DNA of 64,000 nt from Molossus alvarezi. Lineage: Eukaryota > Chordata > Mammalia > Chiroptera > Molossidae. The stretch's first letter is position 1. Each line of letters starts with the position of its first letter. The position numbers and the translations under genes were made by a program. The notes beneath the pieces are model-generated. The model was not told the origin of the DNA and ran no database searches. It saw only the letters and a program-made list of their open reading frames with translations. Location: NCBI GenBank assembly GCA_037176705.1, contig CM073887.1, forward strand, positions 86,004,348 through 86,068,347. Reading direction: 5' to 3'. Below, piece by piece: positions 37,501 through 49,500 of this stretch.

Positions 37501-40500
37501 TTCTAACTGGTCCTTTTTTATGCTCTTGATGCCCTCCCTAAGTTCACTGAGGTTCTCACTAAGTTCATTGAGCATCCTTATAAGCAGTATTTTGAACTCA
37601 GTATCTGTTAGGTTGCTTATCTCCCTTTCGCTTAGTTCTTTTATTGGGGTTTTGTTCTGTTCTTTCATTTGGGACCTGTTTCTTTGTATCGAGGGAGCAG
37701 CTTTTGTCAGAATGGGTGAGAGCTCTGGGGTTCCCTTCTGACTCCTGGAGCGCCTGGCCTCTGGAGTTGCCAGAGCAAAGGCAACATTTGAGGGTAGGGA
37801 AGGAGATGTTACAGAATACACTTTGCTGCCAAGGATACAGAGTAATTACAACAAAGGGATTTCAAATTGTTCTCAAAAATTGAAAACATTTTATCAGTCC
37901 TGCTTGCCATGATACAATTTCATTGGCCAGGTGTCTCCCAGGGCCCCATGACTGCCATGTGACTTGGGATTCTCTGCTGATGCTCCCGTGTCCACCCACA
38001 GGCCTGCTCACTTCACTGATGCCAGGGCCCATTTCACCTGAGGGGTTCTGCTTCACCTCCTCTATCCAATTAAAAAACAAAAACAAGAATACTTGAAATG
38101 AAAATCATACAGGTAGAATTTTCTCAGCAGTGTAACTTAGGTAAGAATGACCAGCCCCATCCACAGGCAGGCTGTGGGGGTGGATTGACGAACATGTTGA
38201 TGGTTTCTGTTGAGCACTGACAGGCAGTCCTTAACATCTGTTTGCATTTGAAACTCTAGACAGGACAGTGTTTGCCTAGTGACTTTTATTATTCTCAGTT
38301 TTTTTCCTTTTTTTTTTTTTTTTTCCTAATTGTGGTCTAATAAAAGCTTTAGCAGAAGTAAACATTTAGAACTTGTCAGTCTTCAGTTGGAATAAGCAAA
38401 TTATTAGGGTTAAAATTTTTCCAAAAATAACATTAATTACAACCTAGACTATGTTTTACCAATTGCCAAACCTTAAGCAATAGAGGTTCACTATAAATTC
38501 TTTTTGCTTCAGAGTCAAAAGGGTATTCTTAAGCATAGCTTCTAAATTATGAACATGAGAAAACTGAAGGAGAGAGAGATTAAGTGATTTACCAGGGTCA
38601 CATGCCCATTGAGGGAGCAGCCAGGATTAGAACCAGAATTTGTGAGTTCAAGTCTTCTTTTCTCCTCATCATATACTTTATTCAAGAGCAGCTTGGAAGC
38701 TAAATGTTGTTTCCACAAAATGGAGCATGACCCTTAGAGATTATATACGTTTCCTTTGGATTCAAAGAGATGTTTTATTTTATTCTGTTAAAGTCAGACA
38801 AAAAAGGACAAGAACCATATGATTTTACTCATGTGGGATATAAAACACTAAGCAACAAATGAACAAAAACTCATAGACACAGACAACAGTATGGTGATTA
38901 TGAAAGGGGCAGAGAGTGGGGGGCAGTTGAAGCGGGTAAAGGGAGTCAAATATATAGTGATGAAAGGAGACTTGACTTGGTGGGGGTGAACACACAATGC
39001 AATATTTAGATGATGTATTGCAGAATTATAAACTTGAAATTTATGTGATCTTATTAACCAATGACGCCCCTATAAATGTAATTAGAATGAAAAAGAATTC
39101 AGATATTTCTTATTGTTTTGTTTTGTAAAGTAGTCCTTTTAATTATACCCAGCCTCTATACAATTTGTGCTTGAATAGATCTTCTCTTTCAAATCTGTTC
39201 TGTTGTGTTCAGTCAACAGTTTTCAATTATCTCTGACTATGTCAATAGGGCACATATTCATTGCAATGCCAAAATATTTCTGGGCTTTTGGATATTATTT
39301 TTCTTTGCAGTTCATAAATAGAGCGGATGGACAGGATTTCAGGAATCTCATCATTTCTGACTTCGCATTGTCAATTTTATAGCCAGAAAAAGCTTTGTAA
39401 TCTTTCAGCATATTCATGAATTAAATGAGAGTAAGTTCAAAGCACAGAACATTGGAAACAGATTCATGCAAAATTTATCGTCAACAGAAAAGAGGAAAAA
39501 TAGCACTATTCTACTTCACAGGAAAATATTAAGCAAGAGCAAATAAAGTATCACAAGGCAGTATAAAATTTCATTGTTTGACACAAGTTATTTTTTGAAT
39601 ACTATTGTAAGGCCTTAGATTGGCAGAAATAAGTGGGAAAAAGAAATTTTCAAAAAAATGTCTGGCGTCATGTACCTAAATTTTTATTCTAATGATCTTT
39701 TACATCAGTATCTTCAACTATGTTTTAAAATGATAATCCAAAATAAAGTTTATTTATTATACATTTCTATTAATTTAACATCATATAAGATAAGAAAAGC
39801 CTAAGATATAAAAATCTATTATTTTAGAACAAATATTAATTTTAAAATATCTAATGGATGTTGGTGATCTCAAGTAAATGTTTCCAACAGTTTAAAATAC
39901 ATGTTTCATCACCATCTTTTCTCTTCTAATGATAATTCTAGAAAAATTTGAATAGATATATTATTTTGTATTTTCGCGTTGGCCATTGAAATCAGTCCTT
40001 TTATTTTCAAACAGCTTAAAATGTACTATGAATGAATATGTGTGTTGTTTCAGTGTTCTAAAATGTCTAATAAACCTTGGAAGGAATGTTTCAAATTTGT
40101 TTGTTGACCAAAAAAAAAAAAAAAAAGACCAATTTCAAGTGATCTGGGTCTTCTAAGGCAGTAGAGATATATCATTCCATAATATCTGAGGATTGTATAT
40201 GAAATCTGCATTTCAACACTACATATAGTAACTGTATTATGTCAGGAGTTATTGTGATCCAGTAGATAAATTAATGGAATAAAACCCGGAAGGAGGACCC
40301 CAAAATTCAATAACCTCTTTTTGAAATAAATAAAGAGCTGAACATGCTTATAGGTAATCTAAATAAATATAATTTAAAGGGGAAATATATAAGCCAACAT
40401 TCCACATTCTTCATATGGGTGCAAATCCTACTCGCCTACAACTCTCATGCTGTTAGACTTACATTGTGATAGCCTAAACACAGCTCCCTTGTCCATGACC

Positions 40501-43500
40501 AGATTCTAATGGAGTATCTAAGGCTTTGGGTCCAAGCTGAGGAAACATCTCAGGATGCAAATGCCTGTATATTTTCAAGGTTGCACTTTGTTCCTGTTTT
40601 TCCAATTTAGAGGCACTTTGAATGTATCAAAATAAATGTTATTAGCCAAATAATGCACCAAAATATATTTTCTTTTTTCATTACTTTATTTCAAAAAAAA
40701 TTTAAAAATTTAGAATTCTACTTTTACTTAAATTAGTCGGAACATTTTTATGTTATTGTAAACTCTTTATAAATTTGAATTTTAATACCTAAATTATAAC
40801 CCATTAACTGATTTACTATAGATAACTGTTCCCTATAATTTGTCATTCAGTTTGTAGATGATTTTTCACCATTTTAGGAAACATGGTGTTAAGATGAACC
40901 TTTGTACAGAAAGCACTTTGGGCTTCAATTATGTGCTTATATTTCACTGATTGATTCCTTTATCAACACTAACTGTGCACTCAGTGTTGCTGGGTGGTCA
41001 AAGATGAGTGCTTTCTGCCTTTAGAGAATTCTCTGTCCCCCTAGTAGGGACCAGATAACAAAATCACTGTACAGGACAAAAGGTGGAGATGTAGAAAGCT
41101 TCCAGGGATATGCATAGGTGTAAAGGCACTGGGATTTAGTGAGAATATTTACTACCAGGGTGAAACATAAGAGGATCAAGCTATGAGAAATGATTTGACC
41201 AGAAAAGGAGAAAGAAGCTAATTCATGAAGCTCCTTTAGTGTTATGCTAGCACTCGATACATTTAACTTGAAAGTTATGAGATCCCATTTAACTATTTGT
41301 GAATGGAAATGACAAAATCAGTTTGGATAATATATTGGATGTAGCACACAACAAAAAATAAAAACTTTTTTCACTAAAATAAAAACCAAAATAATTTCAA
41401 TATTAAGCCCAAACCCTAAGAAAATAATATTTTATAAGAATGTAAAAAAAAAAAAAAAGGCTTAGAAGTAAATGACATGGCATGATTTTGGAAGTTGTTA
41501 AAATTTTTAAAATTTATGTTTAGAAAATAACCAGCATTTTATGTATCTCTAAGATGTACTCAGAGAAAAGTACTTAAACTTCATTGAAATATATTTACTT
41601 CTGGCTCGCTTGCTTGCTGCCCATTGTTAGTTCAATAAAATAAATAAATAATTTAAAAGAAATTTATGAAGATATACATATAGATAGATATATATAGATA
41701 TATAACTGTCTTAAAGAGCTCTACAATTCTACTTAAATTTTAGGAATGTCCACTAACATACAGAAATTTTCAATTTCAATTTGGGATGCAACTTCTTAAA
41801 TGTGATCTGCCTAAATAGAATATAGTTTTATTTAAAAATGTTTGTTTCAGGAGTTAAATACAGAGCATAAAAACAAAAAAATGTATCATCTTATCTCTGA
41901 GCCTGGGAAAGAAAGAACACAATGTAGTGTCTATCTAGAAAGAGTTTGTAAATAAAAATTACCTTACATTTTCAGATTTTTCTCTAATTTGCTAATGAGG
42001 CATATGAATTATGATTATTTTATTTTATTCATAATTGTATTCAAAACATCAAAACAGATTTCCCCAATACGATTTAATGGGAATGACCTGGAGGTGAAGT
42101 AAATTGCCGTAAAGCAAGTAATACACTGTCAACAGCCTGTAGCTATTCATGGTAGCTATTCATGGTTCAGGCAGAAGGCCAGTTGCTTCCCTTTCTGTTC
42201 TTCCCTAGGTTCTGCAGAACTGGATGCATTATAAATGCTGCTATTAAAAGCTAGAATGAAAATTTCCTGTGTTGGCTGGAACATAAAAATATATAAAAGA
42301 AAAAATCAAACAATAACATTTCCATATGGCTTATGATCTTAGTTGTATTTTCATAGGCATGAAGTGTCTGTAGCTCAGCAATAGATTTTTTTCCCTGATT
42401 CTATTGTTTTTGTTCAATAAACTTTTTTAAAAATTAGAATTAAGGTTCTTTTATCTGCCAAAAATCTTGCGATGTGAGCTTCCTTGCTACATGGTGGAAA
42501 TGTCAAACGCTTTCAAGCTTTCTTAGAGCATCACTTGGGCGCTCCCTGAAGTGGTGCTGACAGCTTTATCCCTTTGGTATGTCAATGCTTGAAAGATTTT
42601 TTTTTCAATAGCTCAATATGTTAGATCTGGGCTAACACACTAAGGTTAGATATTTTCTAAGGAAAGGGAAAAAATGCAGTATAATTAGTCCTGAGTTATT
42701 TATTCCACGACTACATATATGTTCAGCAAAAGTCTTCTGGATAATGTCTGTTGTCTTCTTGTGTTGTAGTTGGCAAAAGACATTATTTTTTAGGTAACTA
42801 CATCTATTCTGTAGAAGAGCATTTTATGACCATGAAGGCTTTACATTTTAAGATGAATATTCATATTTCATAAATGTAACATTTATAATTCTACTTTTAG
42901 GTTGGCATGATTGTAACATAGAAATAATACTTACATATGTGCTAGCATTATACAAGGTTGGCACAATATCTATTTAATATATGCATCAGGTCATAAAGGA
43001 GCACCTGAAGCTTTGGAAACTAGGAGGGACTTGACCAAAGATGTGTCCGACATTTTTACAGTTAGGTATCTCCTACTTGTGGGGCCAGTTTTTTTCTGGG
43101 GGGAAAAAAGTGAGCATAATAAATTATTTCTGCTTCTTTATCAGTTTATTTGAAAATTATGTGAAGTTGGTGGGTTTTGAACACAACTATGATTAAGTCT
43201 AATGTTGTACTGCTTATACTAGTATTGTGGCAGAAATTCAGTCGGCGGGAAGAGATAGACTACATGCGCCTGGGATTAGAAAATGACTGTTGAATGCACA
43301 CTGGTGCTGGCCCAGTGGAGTCACCTCCAAAGGCTGAGCCCCAAGCCAGGGTTCCAGCCGCCTTTTACCTTTTATACGTGATAAACCTCTAGGTATTTGG
43401 GGGCTTTCTAGTTTCTGTAGTTTAGGCAGTTGCCTGACCTAAGCGGATGAAAAAAGCCAGGGGCGGGGTCTCTGCACTGCCTAAGAGGCTGCACCTGGCT

Positions 43501-46500
43501 TGCCTTCTCACTAGAAGATAGAACTAAAGATCTAAATGGTTTCTGTTATATGATATGCAACAACCACAGATGCATAGTTAGTTAGCCCACATATGTATGC
43601 AAATGTAGTCATGTTTTTATACTACAAATTGTCGTGGGACTATGCTCGGTGTTGAGAGGGAAATCCAGGGAAGATTCTGAATTTGTTCTTTTGTTTTCCA
43701 CTTGGCCACTCCATCGTCTCCTCCCTCCCCCTGTGCAAGTCAAGGTAAAAATTACTAAAAAGTTGTTAAAGTATCTCTCTATCTCTCTCTCTTTCTATCC
43801 CTTCTTTTTTCTTTTCTTGATGCTAGCCTTCCTTCTCTGTTAATTAAATGACAGAGTGACCTCACTGCCACCAGCCCAGGTTGTCCTACTTGGCATGACC
43901 ACTTTGAGCTTCCTAATTATCATTGCTAGGCAATCATAGGACCCTACCTAATGGACCTTTCAACAGTGACCTGGAAGACTCATGATTGTTTTTCCTTAAA
44001 CATTCATGATCCATCTGGCTTTAAAATTGTTGGCTGACTTAATTAGTTTATAATGTCAAACAACAGGTTAAGTTAGATACTAAATCTTATATAGATATTT
44101 GACTTTGTAGAGAAATAGAATTAGCACATATGTATTAGGCTTTTAAAATATAAGGTAAAATATTTGCCAATGGTACATCAGATAAGTGGTTAATTTCCAA
44201 AATATATAAAGTGCTCATACAATTCAACAAAAGGAAGACAAATTATCCAATTAAAAAATGGGCAGAGGACCTGAATAGACACTTCTCTAAAGAGGACATA
44301 CAAATGGCCAGAGACATATGAAAAAATGTCAACATCACTATTCATCTGAGAGATGCAAATTGAAAAGACTATGAGGTATCACCTCACACCTGCCAGAATG
44401 GCTACCAGCAATAAATTAACAAACAACAAGTACTGGTGAGGATGTGGAGAAAAGGGGGCTCTAGTCCACTGCTGGTGGGATTGCAGACTGGGACAACCAC
44501 TGTGGAAAACACTGTGGAGTTTCCTCAAAAAATTAGAAATGAAACTGCCATTTTACCCAGTGATCCCACTTCTAGAAATATATCCTAAGAAGCCTGAAAC
44601 ACCAGTCAGAAAGAATGTATGTACGCCTATGTTCATAGCACTGTTACTTACAATAGCTAAGATCTACAAACAGCCCAAGTGTCCATCAGTTGATAAGTGG
44701 ATAAAAAAGCTGTTGTACATATACACAATGGAATACTATGCAGCTGTAAGAATGAAAGATTTGTTACATGGAGGGACCTGGAGAGTATTATGCTAAATGA
44801 AATAAGCCAGTTAGAGAAAGACAAGTATCACAAGAGCTCACTTATTTGTGGAATCTAATGAATAAAATAAACATGAACAAAATAGATCCAGAGGCTTGGA
44901 AGTAGGTAACAGACTGATGAATCTCAGAGGCAAGTGGGGAAGGGGGCAGGAAGAGAGAAACTAAAGAACTTACAGTCGGCCCTCGTTTATCATGGTTAAT
45001 CAGTTCCAGACTATTCCACGATAAATGAAATTTCGCAAAGTAGGATTCTTTATTTATAAATTGAATATTTTCGCATAGAAAACCTGTTTACGACCTTCTA
45101 AATACATTTTTTAACATTATTAGAACCCTCTAGACATGAAATAACACCCTTTAGTTACCATTACACTCGCATTACCCAGTATATTAGACAAAATAAGAGA
45201 AAATAAGACATATTAGATGTTACAAATACATTATTAATGTACATTTAATTACACACATGCAGTTCTGACACACAACCACTAACCTATGAAAATAGTGCAA
45301 CTTGTTCGATGATGAAGCAATGAAGGTGAAGAGATGTACTGTACAGCAGATAAGAGCAAGGTTACTGCTCCTCTGAAGGCATGACTTCAGTAGGAAAGTC
45401 TTCAGGTGGTGCATTATCTTCAGCAGGTGCGTTGTCGTCTTCTTCTGCTGAAGGAGCACTAGGAGTAGGAGTGGGTGTCTGGGTGCGTGGCTGAAGAACA
45501 TTGTGATAGACAGTTGCTGGCACTGTCATTTCATATGTGTGAGTAGGCTTTTGTAGGGTTCTACCGCTCCGTCAAGTACATTCCGGAAATGCAATGCACA
45601 CATCATTTGTGGGTCACAATCACCAATCATGTCCTGTACTACCTTAATAGTTCTCACGACTTGTGGGAGACACACAAGTGTAAGGCCAACCTCCTCCTCC
45701 TGACCCCCAGTACCTCTGGCTGCTCTTCCTTCTCCTCACTTGCAGACTTAGTCACCTCCACCAGATCCTCGTCAGTTAAGGGATCGAATGTATCTCTAGC
45801 AGCTCATCCACGTGTTCTGGATGATACTCGCCCTCCTCAAGGATCTTCTGGAGTGTGTTGTTCACGTAGTCCTCTGCTGCAGGCTCGTCAGCAGAGGCAG
45901 CTTCTCTGTGGAGAACGACACTCTTCAGATGATGCCTCTTCTGGAACTTCTCAAACCAGCCCTTGCTTGCTGTGAAATCCATGAATGTTGCAGAAGAGGG
46001 TCCTGGTTGAGGTTCGTCCACCGCAAAGTGCTGATAGAGCTGCCTCGCCTGCTCCCGGATGACTAGCGAATCCAAAGGAATGTTGTTCCTGCGGCTGTCA
46101 CTGATCCAAATGGCTAGGGCAGACTCTGTTTTCACTATGAACTTATTGCGACTTGTCACAATACTCTTTGCTTCCTTGTTGAAAGAGACAGTAGCCATTG
46201 CACAGATGTTCTTGATGTTCTTTTCATCTTTATGGATGGAGCGAACGGTAGACTCATTGACGTTGTAATGAGTCTACCTCCTCCTCCTCACTTGCAGACT
46301 TAGAGGGCAACCTCCATGATTTTCTTGCCATCTTTGAGCATATCCAAAAGTTTCACCTTCTCCTGGATGGTAAGCACCTTCCTCCAACACTGAGTTTTAT
46401 CATCTAAAGGCTTGGAAGAAGCAGCATGTTTAGGAGCCATCGTGGGGCTTAGATAAAAGTTCTCAGAAATCGCAAAAACAAGAACAAAGATGCTTCTGAT

Positions 46501-49500
46501 GTGTAGCAACGTAGATGCGTGTATGAGAGAAACACTGAGCCAATCAGTGGCCGGGATAGGAAGAGGATAGGATAGTCAATCAGTGAACAGCACGCTCGAT
46601 TGGCTTGATTTTACCACACCCAATTTTTTGGAAAAAAGTTATTACCCACACACAAGGAGTGGTCGAGTGGTTGCACCTGGCATTGAAGGATTTGCGGAGG
46701 TGCTCGAATACATAGGCCTACAGTCAATACGTACAGTAATTTTAATTGTAATACAAGGGTGTGTAATTGACTCAGACAACCGAGCACGTGCTGTATCATT
46801 TTCACTATCTTGATCAACTTTTTAATGAATATATTTGAAAAAACCACAAAAGTCGAAGCACAAAGTGGCAAGGGACAACTATATGTGCATGCCCAGGTTT
46901 GGCTCAGCAGTTAGAGTGTCAGCCCGTGGACCAGAGAGTCCCGGGTTCAATTCCCACTAAGGGCACATACCTCAGTTGCAGTTTGTCCCCAGCCCCAGTT
47001 GGGGTCATGTGGGTAGCAGTCAGTCGATGTGTCTCTCTCGTATCAATGTTTCTCTCTCTCTCTTTCTCTCTCCTTCCCACTCTATCTGAAGATAAATGCA
47101 AAAATGTTCTTGAGTGAGGATTAAAAAATAAAGAAAGAAAAATAAAGAACTTATATGCATATATGCATAACCAATGGACACAGACAATAGTGCGGTGAAG
47201 GGGGGACAGGAGCAGGGAGGAGGGGGTCAGTAGGGGGGAAAATAGGAGGGACATCTATAATACTTTTGACAATAAAAATAAATTTAAAAAATAAAGGGTA
47301 AGGTGAAATAAAAATGTCAAGTAAGTGTTATTATGGGGCTCTACAAAAAATAATAGAGCATACAAATGATCACTTTTACTTTCTATTATCAAGCTTTATC
47401 ATACCAGAGAAAGTAGAACAGCCAGTTTTTTAAAACCTGGTGAACAATGGTAAGGGTCCCATGGCTATTCTTAGGGAACATAACAATCATGAGGGAATGA
47501 AGATTTTTAGACTTCCTGGGGTCTTTATCAGAGACCATAAGAATAAAGGTCTGAGTCATACTCTAGGTAAGCTTGCTTTCCATAACTTAGCACAGAGCAC
47601 TGATGCTTTACAGCCAAATGAAAAGTATGCATTCAGGTTTGTATGCATGTTTATGTGCTTTCATTAAGGCACATAGGTATTATTCAAATAAATCTTTCCA
47701 CCACTTAATGCCAAAGATGGTATAGCCCTTTATAACAAGTCTTTAATTAATGCCTTGTCAATTATGGTGCCACAATCCCTTTGTAATATAAAACTTGCCA
47801 TTTAATTTTTAGCAAGGAAAAAGTTATTCATCTTTCTTAAGCCTAGAGATACTTTTTTTTTATCCTCGCCTGAGGGCTTTTTTTTTTTTCATTTATCTTC
47901 AGATAGAGCAGGAGGGAGAGAGGGAGGAAGAGAAAGAGGAACATCAATGCCAGAGAGACACATTGAGTGGTTGCCACCCACACGACTCCAACCAGGGCCA
48001 GGGACGAACTGCAACCGAGGTATGTGCCCTTAGCGGGAACTGAACCTGGGACTCTCAGGTCCGCAGGCCAATGCTCTAATCACTGAGCCAAACCAGCCAG
48101 GGCTAGAGGTACATTTTGCTATGTAAATAATATTGTCTTCATTGATCTAGCCTAAAATTTGTTTTAAAATATCTCTGAAAGTTATAACAAGCCTGTGAAT
48201 ACCTCCTAAATCCATTACATAAAGGCCTATGATAACATTTATTTATATATTTATTTGCTCTTTTCAGGAGAAAGGAAGACAACAGTGTCTTGCACAAAAA
48301 TCATGAACAAAAATATCAGCATTGTGGACAACAAGAAATGCAAATACCTAACCAAGCCAGAGCCGCAGATTCGCAAGTGCAATGAGCAGCCATGTCAAAC
48401 TAGGTAACCCTGCCCCGCTACTCATAAAGGCACTGTTTGGCCATTAAATCACTGGTCTTTAAAACACACTCCAAATATTACCAAAGTCATATGTTCTTAA
48501 AAACAATTCAAGGGATTTAAACCAAAATGGAAGGTTTTAAATAAGCAAGGTCTACGAAAGACGGATACTCAACTTCATGGAATGACTATTGGAGCATCAA
48601 GGCTAGGATTTATGTTGACTTTAATTGAGGTCTCCAAACTGTGAAAACAACCACTAAGTGAGGTGGGGGAAAAAGTCATTACAATTATTGGGTCGCCTGT
48701 TGGTTACCACTTCAAAATTTCTGGTTATTGGGTTGAATGTAGCTGTTCATTTCTGAATTCTCCTGGTTCCCCAGCTGGAGCCTCACTTCCTCCTCCAGAG
48801 TTCCCAAGGCAAACTGCCCTAATCCTGATCTCTGATCACCAGATTCCTGACCTGAGTCCTAGTTACTGTGCAGTGAGCTGTGTGGTCCCCTGCAACTTCC
48901 CCAAGGAATATTAGGCAACAAAGCAGGCAGGAAACTCATGAGCGACTGAAAGTGGTATAGATAGAAGCCATGCCTTAGTCACAAGCAGAGACAAATGAGT
49001 GGAACCTTAGTATAATTTTGGAGCAGGCTAGCAACAAGGCTATTCGGAATGGTCTCCATCACAGGGCTCCTGAAAGTCCACTTGCTTTCATGGAAAATGA
49101 TGTTGGGCTTGAGTGAGACTAAGCCCATTGTCAAAAGTTTAAACACTTTTAGGGATGGAATGACAAAAAGAGCGTGAGACTGGATTGATTCCTCTAGAAT
49201 TTGGGGACAAGGACATTTCTCTCCTGACACTCAGTGATTGTTGAGGCTCAGTGAGTTAGGATGTAGTTGTGAGTTTTTAGGGAGTCAAACAGAGAATTGG
49301 TCTCCTTGCTATAGTTTATGAACTGGAATCGGTGAATTTACACGTCCTACAACTCAGATATGCAAAGAATTTGAAGCTTTTTAATGATACATAACTAATA
49401 AAATCTTTATGACCCTCCACCATGATGAGTAAGTATGGGCAATAAAGTGGGGAAGAAACAAAGTTGCCAGTGAACTCGGTTTAGGCTTTTCTCTATCTTC

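Larger units (their letters stand above)
44155..47285 (+). mobile_element. Sense L1 3' half, split by VES and Tigger insertions
   Basis: 44155-44970 carries the last part of ORF2 and the 3' UTR (AATGGGCAGAGGACCTGAAT, CCACTGCTGGTGGGATTGCA, ACAATGGAATACTATGCAGC). L1 text resumes at 47161 (ATATGCATAACCAATGG) and ends with a G-rich tract and the tail ACAATAAAAATAAATTTAAA. The 2.2 kb in between is a VES SINE and a Tigger-like element. Confidence 0.9.
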
